DNA of 64,000 nt from Cunninghamia lanceolata. Lineage: Eukaryota > Streptophyta > Pinopsida > Cupressales > Cupressaceae. Under the pieces are notes generated by a model, which did no database searches, was not told the origin of the DNA, and saw only the letters and a program-made list of their open reading frames with translations. Position numbers and translations under genes: made by a program. Positions within the stretch are counted from its first letter, which is position 1. The number at the start of each line of letters is the position of its first letter. The stretch covers positions 7,694,501 through 7,758,500 of the forward strand of contig BSBN01000140.1 of the NCBI GenBank assembly GCA_027924645.1. Direction: 5' to 3'. Shown here piece by piece: positions 11,105 through 24,955 of this stretch.

Positions 11105-14100
11105 TGATTGTGTTATCATGAAATGTAAGGGGTATGAATAGCATCCCTAGACAAAAGGCTATTTGAAACTTGGTTAGTGCTCATTCTTCGGATGTGGTTT
11201 TCCTCTAGGAGACGAAGTTATCTATGGATGGTATGATGAAATGTGTTTCTAAGATTTGGAATAGAGGGTTTTGCCAGTGTACGGGTGTGTAAGGTAGCTC
11301 AGGGGGTCTTGGTTACCTCTGGGATCCTCGGCAAATTTCTCCTATTTGGTGGATCTCTAGTAGATTTTCTATTTCTTTTGTTGCAATTAGTTTGGAGACA
11401 TGGGAAAGAATTCTTCTTTCTAACATTTATGCTCTGACGGATGTCCCTAATAAGACTCTACTGTGGTCTCATATCAATCTTCTGAGATCATTGGATCCTT
11501 TCCTCCCCTAGATTATAGTAGGTGACTTCAATGCAATTGCCTCCCTCGAGGAGAAAAGGGGGGGTGTGCCTCATTTAGACCCCTCTTCTGATCTTCTAAG
11601 GGATAATTTGGCTTAGCTCTAGCTTGTTGATATCAAACCTTTGAATGGCATGTTGACTTGAAATAATAGGAAGCTTGGGGATGATGCTATTTCTGAACAG
11701 TTAGACACGTTTCTTGTTTCTTGTTTTTGGGTGGGTGACAAATGGCCGTCAAGTTCTATAATTTTAGATTGGTGAGGATCAGACCATTAGCCGATCAAAT
11801 TCTCTACCTGGTTGGCTGGTGGTCCTAAGATACAGACTTTTAGATTTCATCTTATGTGGCTTAGGGAGGAGAGTCTTCTTGACTTGGTTTCTAGATGGTG
11901 GACTGAAGGATGACCTACTTTTGGTACAACTATATACTCATTTGTGAAGAGGCTTCAATATGTGAAGTATAAATTGAAACATTGGAATAAGTATCAGTTT
12001 GGCAACGTGTTTCAGTGGAAAAGGGTTGCTTAGGAGTGCTTGGATTTTATTACCAGGTAGATTTAGGATCAGGCTCTTGATGCGAATTTAAGCAGGCTTG
12101 AGGTTAGTGCATTTAATGACATCAAGGAATGGGAGCTTCGTGAGGAAATGTTTTAGAAATAGAAGGCTCGTGTTGATTGGCTTCAGGAAGGGGATAGGAA
12201 TAATTCCTTCTTTCATAAATTAGTGAAGGCTCAAAGAAAAGGTAACTTTATCTCTTCTCTCTACTCTCTTGAGGGTTTTGTTCTTTCTTCCTCTTTGGAG
12301 ATCTCTAGTGAGGTGGTTCATTTTTTCTCTACTCTCTTTTTTGAAGATACCCCACCTTCTAGTGAGGAGGAAGCTTCTATCCTAGCTTCTATTCCCTCTC
12401 TGGTGACTACGGATATGAATGCTTATCTTCTTAAACCTATTTCTTTGAAGGCATTGGAGGATGTGGTGTTTTAGTTGAAAAAAGGGAAGGCTTCTAGTCC
12501 TTATGGGTTCCCGACTGAGTTCTTTTAAGAATTTTAGGAAGTCATCAACCTTGATCTATTAGAGGTGGTACAGGAGTCTTTTAGGAATAAGCAAATGTTG
12601 TGAGCCATGAATGCCACGTTTCTTGTTCTCATCTCAAAATGAGAGGGTGATGATTCTCTAGATCTTTTTCAACCAATTGCTTTATGCAATGTGGTGTATA
12701 AAATCATTACAAAGTTAATTGCTGAATGTTTGAAGCAATACTTGGATAAGTTGATCTCGGAGGAACAAGGGGGCTTTGTTGCAGGTAGATAGATTTTAGA
12801 TGGAGTAGTTATTATGGCTGAGACTATTCACTCTATGGCTTCTTCTAAGGAAAAGGCTATGCTTATAAAGTTGGACATGGCTAAAGCTTATGACAGAGTT
12901 AATTAAGGTTTTTTGATCAAAATTCTCAGAGCCTTCAGGTTCAGTTGTGAGTGGATTGATTGGGTCATGAGTTGTGTGAGGACTTCCTCATTTTTTGTTC
13001 TCATAAATGGAGAGTCTTCAGATCTATTTGGTGCTTCTAGAGGTCTTTGACAAGGGGACCCCTTATCCCCATATTTGTTCATCTTGATGGCTGAAGGCTT
13101 GGGGAGATTCATTAAGTCTCGTGTTATGGATGGGCTCTTTCAGGGATGGAAATGGAGGAATTCTCTTCCTCCTCAAACTCATCTTCAGTTTGTGGATGAT
13201 ACGACTTTGATGGGTGTTGCTAAGGTGGCTGAAGCAGTTGCTTTGTGTCAGATTTTGGATTGTTACCTGGCTACCTCAGGTTAAAGCATTAATGAAAGTA
13301 AGTCTTGCATTTATTTCTTTAATATCCCTAGGCTTATTCAATATGGTATTGCCAAGATCTTAAGGTTTCAGGTGGGGAAACTTCCCTTTATATACCTTGG
13401 CATCCCTCTAGATGTACGCCCACTTCCTAGGTGTTTTTAGCATGATGTGATAGATAAATTTTGTGGGTTTGTTTGTCACTAGACCTATAGATGTTTATCT
13501 ATGGCTGGAAGAGTTACACTGTTGAAGTCCATGGTGTAGGCCCTTCCTTTATACATGTGCTTTGTGTTGACTTCTCCGTCAAGTTTCATCAAATATTTTG
13601 AGGGCTCTATCACCAGCCAAAGCAGGATGGTGGTATGGGTTTGTGTAGGATAGATTGGAATGGATAGGCTTTGGCTGCTAAGCTATACTGGAGATGGTGT
13701 TCATATCAACATCACTATTGGACCGGGATCCTTACCTTCAAGAACCTTGGGGAGGTGGAGGGTGCTGAGGTGCCTCATTTTAGTCTTTCAAGGAGAGGCT
13801 CTAATGCTCTCTTTTGGAATGACTCCTGGGATGGCTTCTTGCCTATCCTCTCCTCGCACCCTCACTTGGGGGACTTATGTAAGATTTTTGTTCAGGATGG
13901 TTAGAGTAGAGTGATGGATTTCAAAGCCCCTCAAGATTTGGGGAAAAATATTGTTTTCCAATGGAAGGATATGCAGGAATGGCCCATTGGTGGATTTTTG
14001 GAGGATAGGAGAGAGTTGTCCCCCATTTTGGTTGATAGAGTCTATTGTTCTCTTCCAGAGTAGGATATGCTGGCTTGGGGTCTAGATCCAAAAGGAAGTT

Positions 14101-15270
14101 CACTGTTGCTTCAGGGTATCATGTTTTGGATAGACAAGCCTAGGGTAGTGCTGAGGTTGCTTGGTGGAAAAATATTTGGAATAAATTCTCTTGGCCAAAA
14201 TGTATTTTCTTTTCTTGGCTGGTGGTTTATGGCAGGTGTTTGACTTGGGATAACCTCTGTAAGCGTGGTTTCAAAGGTCCTTCATTATGTTTCTTATCCC
14301 TAAACAATGTTGAGACTGTTTCACATCTTTTCTTCTAGTACCCTTTTGCTAGGACTATTTGGGATTTTTGGTGGGGGACCTAGAGTTTGCAGTGCAAGCA
14401 CCCTTCTTCTCTGGAGGAGTTTTGGTGGAACTTTTGGCCCATTCTAGTGAGGACTTCATTTCTGCACATAGCTTGGCCAATTGGCCCTAGTCTGATTATA
14501 TGGCACATCCAGTTGGAGCGCAACTACAGGGTCTTTCTGGGATAAGAAGTTGTTGGTAGGTCAATTTTGGTCTCACATTCTTGGGGCTTTGTAAGAGACC
14601 TTGTATAGTAAATGTGATTTGTCAACCCCGGTGGTTCTCAGTGATACTAGAGTGATTCATAATCTAGGGATTCTTGTTGGGGGTCCTAGAAGGCCAAAGA
14701 TTGGGTGGACTAGGTGTTCTAGAAGGAAGGTTTCTAGGGAAGGACATTGGTTGCCCCCTCCCACTGGAGTCTTGAAAATAATACTGATGGGTCTGCAAGG
14801 GGTAACCCTGGGCACGTTAGCATTGGTGGGGTGGGTAGAGACACTTCTGGGGTGGTTGTGTTTTTCTTCTTGGAATATAGGGGGTTGCACTCTAATAATC
14901 TTATGGAAGCCTTGGATATTCTTTTGGATTTGAAGAAGGCATATGCCATTGGCTAGAATAAGATTATCTATGAGTCAAATTCTCAGGTGGTAATAGACTT
15001 GATAAATAGAAGGCAGTTTGATGAGGTTAGTTGACAGCTTGCGATGGTGGCTAAGCAAAATCACCAGTCTTGGAGAATTATTTGATTCTATCACCTTTTC
15101 TCATATCCCTCGAGAATGGGATAAGGTGGCTGATGGGTTAGCCAAATGGGCTTCTGAGAAGAATGGGACCTGGTTGGTGGATGATTGGAATAGTTTACCT
15201 AGGGATCTTGCTCAGAATTTGGTGGATTTGGTCACAGAGGATGTGAGATGTTGTATGACCACTTCTTGAT
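11105..15270 (+). pseudogene. LINE ORF2 (endonuclease, reverse transcriptase, RNase H)
   Basis: Endonuclease spans about 11105-11850: WNVRGMN-like start, FLxETKLSMDG, IIVGDFNAIA and a degenerate SDHWPI. Reverse transcriptase spans about 12200-13560: QEGDDSLDLFQPIALCNV, EEQGGFVAGR, KLDMAKAYDRV, GDPLSPYLFIL and catalytic FVDD at about 13189-13200, then YLGIPL and AGRVTLLKSM. A zf-RVT-like part (KCIFFSWLV) lies near 14190-14330. RNase H spans about 14750-15230: DGSARGNPG, NNLMEALDIL and HIPREWDKVADGLAKWAS. At least a dozen in-frame stops interrupt it, mostly where Gln, Trp or Arg is expected, plus a few frameshifts. In an active element ORF2 nicks the target and copies the RNA. Confidence 0.85.
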
Positions 15271-15377
15271 TTCTTATTTGTTGTCTCTGGGCCTATTTGG
15301 GCCTCTTGCTACTTTTATTCTTTGTACTTCTCTCTTTGATTAATAGAGTTTTTACCCCCTTTTATTAAAAAAGAAAA

Positions 15378-15395
15378 AACTATTTCAATAGACTC
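15378..15395. repeat. Target-site duplication of the LINE, right
   Basis: Exact 18-base copy of 9464-9481, directly after the A-rich tail. Unit A homology to unit B resumes here. Confidence 0.9.
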
Positions 15396-17640
15396 ATCAT
15401 TTAGTTGATCTTTTTAATGAGATATCCAAGGAGATTTTCCCTTTTTTGTGGATTTAGCTTCAATATGTCACTTATTACTCCGTGACGATTTAGAGTGATA
15501 GTGCCCAGACATCGTTGTTGCAGCTATATTAGGCACAAGGTACGTGGTTTAATGCAATGACATTACCCATAAACATGACACAGAGGTACCGTAAAAACTG
15601 AACACTTTGATTTGTTTAAGTTTTTGAATGCTAATTTATAAAGTTTACCTATCTAGATGAAAAAAGAACTTATATGATAACTTATAAGGAAATGAGAAGA
15701 AAAATAAATTTCTTTGCTTCATCAATCATAATGCATGTAAAAAATAAGATGAGGTATCCGATCCATTCATTTATACATAAGGAATAGTCAAGTAAAGATA
15801 CTCAAACAATTTGTAAGCGTAATACTAGAAAAGATACTAATTCACTTCACATTATTCGTAAGTATAAACTAGAAAAGATATTTAATCATTCTGTCTAAGA
15901 TGAAATAATGAATTTATGATAATTGAATTGTAGTACATCAAGTAAACTTTGATCAAAAGTAAAGTACTAAAACAATAATGTATAGTTTGAGATGAATAAG
16001 GAATTAATGCATATGAAATTAATCTTTGTTCCAAAGGTAAGGTACTAGATTCTTTTTTTCATAATCATTTCAAACTTATATAAATGGAACCATATTAAGG
16101 ATTGTAATCTAAACAAGATAAGTTTTTCAACTAGAGTTTAACTTAAACTTCATTAATTGAAATTATAAAATCATAACCAAAATGAATAATGTTGACTTCT
16201 ATTTCATAGGTCACAATGAGGGATTCTTCAATCACATTTTGAGATTAGGGAAGTTGTATTAAAACACTAAGTTTTCATCTAGTACTTCCTAAAACATTTA
16301 AGATTAAAAATTGTTTAAATAAATATTTCAAAATCCATCTTTGATTCTCACTATAATCTTTTACTAAATATTTTACCAATTAATTCAACCTTTGATGTTG
16401 AAATCTATTCCCAAGGAAACAAAAGCTTATGTATTGGCTCCATATAATAATAATTTCTCTCATGTAATCATTAGTTCAATATTGTCTATTAATATATTCT
16501 TATGAAACATTATACTTCTAAAATTATTGTCCAAGGGAAACATAAATTCATATAAGGTGACTCTATCATTCACGTTGTCAAAATACATAATCAAATTCTA
16601 ATACGTAACTAAATAATTAGATTTAAAATGTGTATCACTATTATTGATTTTATCATTAATATTGTGTAATAGGGTACAATTGATCAAATATAGAAATCCA
16701 CAAAGTACCTATACACATATTTCATGGTTGTTCACAAAACTTCCAGTAACCAGTATTTATAATACTATTTAAGATCACTGGAATTTAAACAATCTGTTCT
16801 ACTCACTTGATTTCTGATAATTCTAAGAAAAAGAAAGAGTATACAATTATGCAAGATTGGTCATTTACCTTCTAATTTTGAAACCCATTTATGATTCATA
16901 CACAAAGTACCAACAAACTAACAAGTCATAAGTCTCCATACAAAAATACCCTTATTATAAACTAGCCATTGTAGCCATAAGAGATTCAAGGAATATCTCG
17001 ATAAGAATATGAAAGTATTATTTAAATTAGTTAATAAATATTAAGAATTCTTGTTTTAATATTACATAATTAAATCTATTTCTATCTTGATAAGTAGTGG
17101 CATCTATTTAGTCAACCCTCCCAAAACTTGTGTGTCATGTAAGGTGATCCATTTTCCCAATTCCATGATAGTCCTAAAATATTTTACAAGGAAATTCAAT
17201 TGTAGAGGTTATTCATTCATGTTAACATGTGCTCAAGAGATTTAGCAAAGATTTAATTTATAGAACTGCAAGGTTCTAGTCATTGCAAATAACAGGGTTT
17301 GAACAATAGCTATGGTGTTATGTTATAATGAAAGAAATCCAAATCATTTCACTTTAATCCTCATTGAGACTACAATTTGAATAGTTTAAGGGTCAATATC
17401 TAATTTAAATCAAAAGTGGCTAAGAATCGTATGTGGATATGCTTAATAATAAGCATAGTTTAGGAGAGATAATTAAAAATGTTTATGTTTTCAATTAGAT
17501 TGAACTACAAGAGACAGATTGACCATTCAACATTCTCCCTTAAAAATATATATCAATGCAAACAATAGTGACTATGTCTAGATTCTATATATATTTCATA
17601 AAAAAACATGTATTATCTTAACACAAAACTCTATTCAAAA
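15396..17640. other. Non-coding part of unit A
   Basis: AT-rich sequence matching 21560-23815 in unit B; its first 1.35 kb also matches unit C up to 31661. No coding frame or RNA gene was recognised. Confidence 0.6.
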
Positions 17641-18798
17641 TACTAGCTGATTTTTTGTCTAAAAAGGCCTTAGAAAATTTTAAGGAAATGCAACAGGCAG
17701 GGGATACTTGACCAACTCCTCAAACTTTACTAGTATCCTTACTACATGTGCACAAATTGAAGCTTTAGAAAAAAGTAAGGATAACATAAAGGTAGGGGAA
17801 TTTTGTCAGATATTATGATTGGAAATACTCTGGTAAACAAGTATACAAAATGTGGAAGCATAGATAGGGCAAGTGACCTGTTTGATAGAATGTATCAAGA
17901 ATTGTGGTCTCATGGAATGCTGTGATTGTAGGATATGCACAAAATGGATTTGTTGGGAAGACTTTAGAAACCTTCAAATGAATGCAATTGGCAGGTGTAA
18001 AGTCAAAGTCTACAACCTTTACCAGTGTCCTCCATGCCTGTGCCCAAATGGCATTTTCGAACATGGTTGGAATTCTATCAAAATAATGGAAGGGGAAATT
18101 TTGCTAGATGTGGTAGTTGTAAGTGCCCTAGTAGACCTGTATCGAAAGTATGGAATTATAAACAAGGTACATGAGCTGTTTGACAAACTACCTAAACGAA
18201 ATATGGTTTCCATAGACTACAATGATCGCATGATATGCACAAAATGGATTTTTTGAAATGTCTCTAAACACCTCAAACAGATGCAATTGACAAGTGTAAG
18301 TTTGAATTCGATGACCTTTGCTAGCGTCCTCCCTGCATGTGCCAAAATGTGTGCTTTTGAACTTGGTAGGGACACCCATCAAAGCAAAATGGAAGGGGAA
18401 TATTTGTTAGATATTATAGTTGAAAATACTCTGGTAGACATATATGCAAAATGAGGAAGCATAGACAAGGCACGTCAACTGTTTAACATAATTCCTCAAG
18501 GAAAAGTCATCCAATGCAATAGAACGATTGCAGGATATGCACAAAATGGATTTATTGGCTATGCATACTATGAACACGAGTAACCCATATTACATTATAG
18601 TTACAACTAATTGTTATGTGCATAGGGTTGGCTTCTTGATAGTGCGACTACCATTAGGACATCCTAAACCTATCATTAAGATGTCAATTAAAACTGTGAG
18701 GGGGGGCGGGGGGTTGTGTGGCATGGTTCAAAAAGGTAAGGAGATTGATGAACGATAGAGGAATTAAATGGATCCCCGGTAGAAGTGTGGTCTCATGA
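17640..18798 (+). pseudogene. PPR (PLS-E subgroup) pseudogene in unit A
   Basis: Successive PPR motifs can be read on the plus strand, broken by frameshifts. They run ALENFKEMQQAG, then IGNTLVNKYTKCGSIDRAS and LFDRM, IVGYAQNGFVGKTLETFK, VVVSALVDLYRKYGIINKV and FDKLPKRNM, MTFASVLPACAK, VENTLVDIYAK and GYAQNGFIG. The end matches an E motif: CYVHRVGFLD, IIKMSIKT, then VRRLMNDRGIKWIPGRS and TGA at 18796. That is the C-terminal half of a PLS-type PPR protein, a family that binds organelle RNA, often for C-to-U editing. There is no DYW domain. The N-terminal half is missing, and stops and frameshifts preclude function. Confidence 0.8.
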
Positions 18799-20150
18799 AA
18801 GATTGCTCCAGTAATCCAGCCCAAGAACTCTCCAAGTGTCTGTCCCTCCCTTTATCAATCCATCCCATTTATAGATAAATTTTACCCTCATCTAGAACAT
18901 TTTTTTCCAAGCACATGGTAGAAAGTTTGAGTCTTTGGAGTCAAGTCTACCCAATTTAATGTTTTCCTCCATTTCCAATTTGCCATAAATTTATGTGAAA
19001 AATCCCCATTTCAAGATTAAATGTCATTTTTAAAATTGACTTGGAAATGAGTGGAGTTGAATCGTCATTTATTTCTTGTTTACTAGAAGTGTACTCCCTT
19101 CTAGATTTTTAGTTTATTTATTTAAATTGTCTAAAAATCATTTATTATTTTTGTTATTATTTTTTTTAATATGACTTGACAAATTTGTTTCCATTATTTA
19201 ATTTGTTTTTCTTCTAACTTAAAAAGGTCATTAATATATTTTATGTGGGTTAGCAATATAAAATATATGCTTTGATTATTTGAATAATGAAATGCCTAAA
19301 AGTAGTTATTATACCATACTAAAATCTAACCAAACTCAAATATTTCATAAACTATACTAGTAGGTCATGAAATACTTCCCCCCCTAAAACTTTGCATCAT
19401 CTTGATGCAAAACATCACTAACTTTAGTTCATAAATTAAGGTAGAAAAAGTGCTCAACATAAATCAAACTTCTACTAGTATCCCTGTACTATCATAACAA
19501 TGTGAGTTTAAGAAATTACTTTAACCTTTCAAACTTGATTGAGCATATCCTTGCAGGTTGTCTTCTAGTCGTGAATGATGATTATTCTAGTATACTTGTT
19601 CATTTAAATTTTCTTATTTCTAGGATAAACACTTGCAGAAGTTGTCAGACATATCATGTTATGATGTTAATCATGGTGTTGTTCAGCCATGCTTCAAATA
19701 TTGTCATGTCAATGTGCAACAATTCATCACAAAGTACTTTGATTTATCAATGAAAAGAAAATTAAAGTAATAAATCATTAAGATAAATCATGTAGTGATC
19801 ATAAGTTACAAAAGATGTCATTTTTAAATCATTACTTCATCATGTAAGTACCTTCTTTATAATTATCTTTAGGAGCCTTTTAATTGCAACAATAAGTGAA
19901 TAAGTGTCTAAAAATTAAGGAATAAATCTAACCTACAAGAGTGTCATCATTAAGCACATTATCATCACAATATAACTTCTTCACAGTTATCATAGAATAG
20001 AGTCATCAAATTAAACATGTTTCATTATCATGAACTCCACATGTGAGCTGATTAGAGTAAAACATTCCCACGCTCATGGATTCTTCATGAGAGTGGTATA
20101 CTCAAGAGAAAATGAAAGTATTCCAAAATAGAATTCAATGTCAAGAAGTC
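18799..20150. other. Non-coding end of unit A
   Basis: AT-rich DNA matching 24956-26296 in unit B. Nothing recognisable. Confidence 0.55.
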
Positions 20151-20975
20151 AAATGATTTATACAGGATCTGACAATGCGATTTCATGCCTGGGGGAACCG
20201 AGTGAGAAGAAGTTGGGACGATCATCATAGTATTTGTAGTTTCCTAGCATATTGTGTAGCTTAACATTCTTCTTTGCACTTAAATACTCTACAAAAATAT
20301 GTAGTAAGTAGCTAAAATTCGTAGGGTTTTTAGGTAAGGTGTACCCCTTTCTTCAATTCACCAATGGATTTTCCCTATTAAACACTCGGACATTTGTGCA
20401 TGTAATGCATGCTCTTAAACCTTTGTTTATTTAACTCCATAAAAAAATTTAGTGGCACTGTAATTTTTTAATTGGTAAATTTTTCCTATGCGTGTCCTAG
20501 GTGAATGTAAGAACCTGAATCCTTCATACTAGAAAATACAGAGGACTTAAAAAATTTGATCTAACAAATGCAGGAAATGCATATTCATAAAATTGTACTA
20601 TTAATTCTAAGAATTGCTCAATAAATGTTATTGTGGTTAGAGAACTAGAGCTTAGTTTTATAAGATCATCAAGTACTAAAAGGATCACCAATCTAGATCT
20701 AGTGAAAAGAGATAGTACATTTAATAAGATAACATATAAGAACAACTCAACAACACATATCTTAAATTCTTCACTACACCATGCATTCATTTATGACAAT
20801 TTGCATTTTCTCCAATGATTGGTATCCTTATCATATGCATAAAACAAACTAGAAGATCTCATGTTAATACGATTCACAAATCACTACATAGAAAGTCAAG
20901 ATCATGATGTTAATTATAGAAGAGTACCCTTTATCTAGGGGACTTGAGTATTGGGGGCATCCTTCGCCATCCAGA

Positions 20976-21053
20976 CTACCTACATACCTTGTATCCAGGG
21001 ATCAAGGCCCCCTCTGGATGTGACTGACACTGGGGTATGCGAATATGTAGTTA
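20976..21053. other. Conserved stem motif, copy 2 (unit B)
   Basis: CTACATA (20980-20986) can pair with TATGTAG (21044-21050). Inside, CATACC and GGTATG, and ATCCAG and CTGGAT, are also complementary. Confidence 0.6.
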
Positions 21054-23814
21054 TGTTTTGCACTGTGTTTGATGCAACTATGAGCTAGTATCTATCCCTT
21101 TCTAGGGTTATTCCCTATCCTAGAGAGTTCCTCGTCAGCTGCCACCCACTCAAGTGAAATAGGGACAAAATATAGTCCACTACCATAAACACCTCTAGGG
21201 GTGTTTGTCAATTAGTCCTTGTGTGGAAGAATCCCTATCAGGTGTCCCCTCATGAAATCTAGTGTACTTCCTTAAGCAAAATTAGGTAATTTCGTGACTA
21301 AGTCCGTTCATGATTCCCTAGTGCTTTTTGATCAATAAGATCCACAAAGGTAATGTGAGAGCATACGATAGATAGGGTTTATGGATCATACTATTTGCCC
21401 TATATAACATTTTACAAGTCATCTCTGATTTATACTCGTGTTGTTAATAAGCCCTATTTTTTGTTGATAGTTTGAAAGGTTCTTTAAATGAGCATTTTAG
21501 CCTCAATACTTAAAAATTCACATGGTAATCATCATATAACTATTTCAATAGACTCATTCTTTAGTTAATCTTTTTAATGAGATATCCAAGGAGATTTTCT
21601 CTTCCTGCAGATTTAGCTTCAACATGTCACTTATTACTCTCGGACGATTTAGAAGGACAATGCCCAAATATCATTGTTGTAGCTATGTTAGGCACAAGGT
21701 ATGTGGTTTAATACAACAACATTACCCATAAACATGACACAGAGGTACCATAAAAATTGAACACTTTGATTTGTTTGAGTTTTTGGATGTTGATTTATAA
21801 AGTTTACCTATCTAGATGAAAAAAGAACTTATATGATAACTTATCAGGAAATGAGAAGTAAAATAAACTTCTTTGCTTGATCAATCATAATGCATATAAA
21901 GAATAAGATCAGGTATTTGATCCATTCATTTATACATAAGGAATAGTCAAGTAAAGATACTCAAACAATTTGTAAACATAATACCAGAAAAGATACTAAT
22001 TCACTTCACATTATTTGTAAGCATAAACTAGAAATGATACTTAATAATTTAGTCTAAGATGAAATAATTAATTTATGATAATTGAATTGTAGTACATCAA
22101 GTAAACTTTGTTCAAAAGTAAAGGACAAAAAGAATAATGTATAGTTGAATAAGGAATTAATGCATATCAAATTAATCTTTGTTCCAAAGGTAAGGTACTA
22201 GATTCTTTTTTTTCAAAATCATTTCAAACTTATATACTAATGGAACCATACTAAGGCTTGTAATCTAAACAAAATAAGTTTTTCAACTAGAGTTGAACTT
22301 AAACTTCATTAATTGAAATTATAAAATCATAACCAAAATGAATAATGTTGACTTCTATTTCATAGGTCACAATGAGGGATTCTTCGATCACTTTTTGAGA
22401 TTAGGGAAGTTGTATTAAAACACTAAGTTTTTGTCTTGTACATCTTAAAACATTTAAGATTAACAAGTGTTTAAATAAATATTTCAAAATCCATCTTTGA
22501 TTCTCACTATAATCTTTTACTAAATATTATACCAATTATTTCAACCTTTGACGTTGAAATCTATTCCCAAGAAAACAAAAGCTTATGTATTGGCTCCATA
22601 TAATATTCATTTCCCTCATGTAATCATTAGTTCATTATTGTCTATTAAGATGTGCTTATTAAACATTATACTTCTAAAATTGTTGTCCAAGGGAAACGTA
22701 AATTCATATAAGGTGACTATCATTCACGTTGTCAAAATACATAATCAAATTCCAATACCTAACTAAATAATTAGATTTGAAATGCATAACACTATTATTG
22801 ATTTTATCGTTAATATTGTGTAATAGGGTACAATTGATCAAATATCAAAATCCACAAAGTACCTATACACATATTTCATGGTTGTTCATAGAACTTCTAG
22901 TAACCAATCTTTATATTACTATTTAAGATAATTGGAATTTAAACAATCTATTCTACTCACTTGATTTATAATAATTCTAAGAAAAAGAAAGAGTATACAA
23001 TTATGCAATATTGGTCGTTTACCTTCTAATTTTGAAACCCATTATGGTTCATACACAAAGTACCAACAAACTAACAAGTCATAAGTCTCCATACAAAAAT
23101 ACCCTTATTATAATCTAGCCATTGTAGCCATAAGAGATTCAAGGAATATCATGATAGGAATATGAAAGTATTATTTAAGCTAGTTAATAAATATTAAGAA
23201 ATCTTGTTTTAATATTACATAATTAAATTTATTTCTATCTTGATAAGTAGTGGCATCTATTTAGTCAACCCTCCCAAAACTTGTGTGTCAAGTAAGGTGA
23301 TCCATTTTCCCAATTCCATGATAGTCCTAAAATATTTTACAAGGAAATTCCATTGTAGAGGTTATTCATTAATGTTAACATGTACTCAAGAGATTGACCA
23401 AAGATTTAAGTTATAGAACTGCAAGGTTCAAGTCATTGCAAATAATAGGGTTTAAACAATAGGTATGGTGTTATGTTATAATCAAAGAAATCTAAATCAT
23501 TTCACTTTAATCCTCATTGAGACTACAATTTGAATAGTTTAAGGGTCAATAGCTAATTTAAATCAAAAGTGGCTAAGAATTGTATGTGGATATGCTTAAT
23601 AATAAGCATAGTTTAGGAGAGATAATTAAAAATGTTTATGATTTCAATTAGATTGAACTACAAGAGACAGATTGACCATTCAACATTCTCCCTCCCAAAG
23701 ATATATCAATGTAAACAATAGTGACGATCTCTATATTCTTTATATATTTCATGAAAAACATGTATTAGCTTAACATAAAACTCTATTCAGAACACTAGCT
23801 GATTTTTGGTTTAA
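21054..23814. other. Non-coding part of unit B
   Basis: AT-rich DNA. Its first half matches unit C, and all of it matches unit A. No gene is visible. Confidence 0.55.
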
Positions 23815-24955
23815 AACAGCCTTAGAAAATTTTAAGCAAATGCAACAGGTAGGTGATACTTGACCAACTCCTCAACCTTTACTAGTATCCTTATTACATG
23901 TGCACATATTGAAGCTTTAGAATAGAGTAACGATAACATAAAGGTAGGGGAATTTTGTCAGATATTATGATTGGAAATACTCTCGTAGATAAGTATACAA
24001 AATGTGGAAGCATAGATAGGGCAAGTGGCATGTTTGACAGAATGTCTCAAGAATTCTGGTCTCATGGAATGATGTGATTGTAGGATATGAACAAAATGGA
24101 TTTGTTGGGAATACTTTAGAAACCTTCAAGAAAATGCAACTGGCAGGTGTAAAGTCAAATTCTACAACCTTTACCAGTGTTCTCCATGCCTGTGCCCAAA
24201 TGGCATTTTCAAACAAGGTATGGAATTCTATCAAAGCATAATGGAAGGGGAAATTTTTGTAGGTGTGGTAGTTGTAAGTGCCCTAGTAGACCTGTATGGA
24301 AAGTGTGGAATTATAGACAAGGCATGTGAGCTGTTTGACAAAATACCTAAAGGAAATATGATTTCCATAGACTACAATGATCACATGATATGCACAAAAT
24401 GGATTTGTTGAAATGTCTCTAAACACCTCAAGCAGATGCAATTGATAGGTTTAAGTTTAAATTCCATGACCTTTGCTAGCATCCTCCTTGTCTATGACAA
24501 AATGTGTGCTTTTGAACATGGTAGGGACACCCATCAAAGAAAAATGGAACGGGAATATTTGTCAAATATTATAGTTGAAAATACTCTGGTAGACATATAT
24601 GGAAAATGAGGAAGCACGGACAAGGCATGTCAATTGTTTGAAAGAATGCTTCAAGGAAAAGTCACCCAATGTTATAGAATGATTCCAAGATATGCACAAA
24701 ATGGATTTGTGAGCTATGCATACTACAAAGACATGAGTAACCCATATTGCATTACAGTTACAACTAATTGTTATGTGCATAGGGTTGGCCTTCTTGATAG
24801 TGCAACTACCTTGAGGACATCCTAAACCTATCATTAAGATGTCAATTAAAATTGTGAGGGGGGAAAGGGGTTGTGTGGCATGGTTCAAAAAGGTAAGGAG
24901 ATTGATGAACGATAGAGGAATTAAATGGATCCCTAGTAGAAGTGAGGTCTCATGA
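23815..24955 (+). pseudogene. PPR (PLS-E subgroup) pseudogene in unit B
   Basis: Same content and order as the unit A relic: IGNTLVDKYTKCGSIDRAS at about 23970, VVVSALVDLYGKCGIIDKA and FDKIPKGNM at 24250-24360, VENTLVDIYGK at 24577 and CYVHRVGLLD at 24770. It ends with the E motif LMNDRGIKWIPSRSEVS and TGA at 24953. Some positions are better kept than in A (YGKCGII rather than YRKYGII), others worse. A and B share the main frame breaks (for example the stop in QQ-G-DT and the frame change after the MS/MY-QE segment), so the gene was already dead when the unit duplicated. Confidence 0.8.

Larger units (their letters stand above)
9482..15377 (+). mobile_element. L1-type non-LTR retrotransposon (LINE), near full length, decayed
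   Basis: A 5.9-kb insertion on the plus strand within unit A. It is flanked by an exact 18-bp target duplication and ends in an A-rich tail (ttattaaaaaagaaaaa). In order it carries an ORF1 with a DUF4283-like RNA-binding part and a zinc knuckle, then an ORF2 with AP endonuclease, reverse transcriptase, a zf-RVT region and RNase H. This is the plant L1 layout with an added RNase H. Both ORFs have many stops and are inactive. The body is more GC-rich than its AT-rich host DNA. Confidence 0.93.
8072..20150. repeat. Tandem repeat unit A (6.15 kb, interrupted by a LINE)
   Basis: Starts at aaatgatttatac and ends at agaagtcaaat, directly abutting unit B, which starts with the same words. Without the LINE and one target duplication it is about 6.17 kb. 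It contains a mostly non-coding 2.4-kb part shared with partial copy C (about 8412-16745 with the LINE inside), then about 900 bp of AT-rich DNA, a PPR pseudogene, and about 1.3 kb of AT-rich DNA. Identity with B is roughly 92-95 percent by eye. Confidence 0.85.

Noticed and set aside
17813..18064. Minus-strand open frames over the PPR relics in units A and B
   Set aside because: They are shadows of the plus-strand PPR motifs, which are far more convincing.
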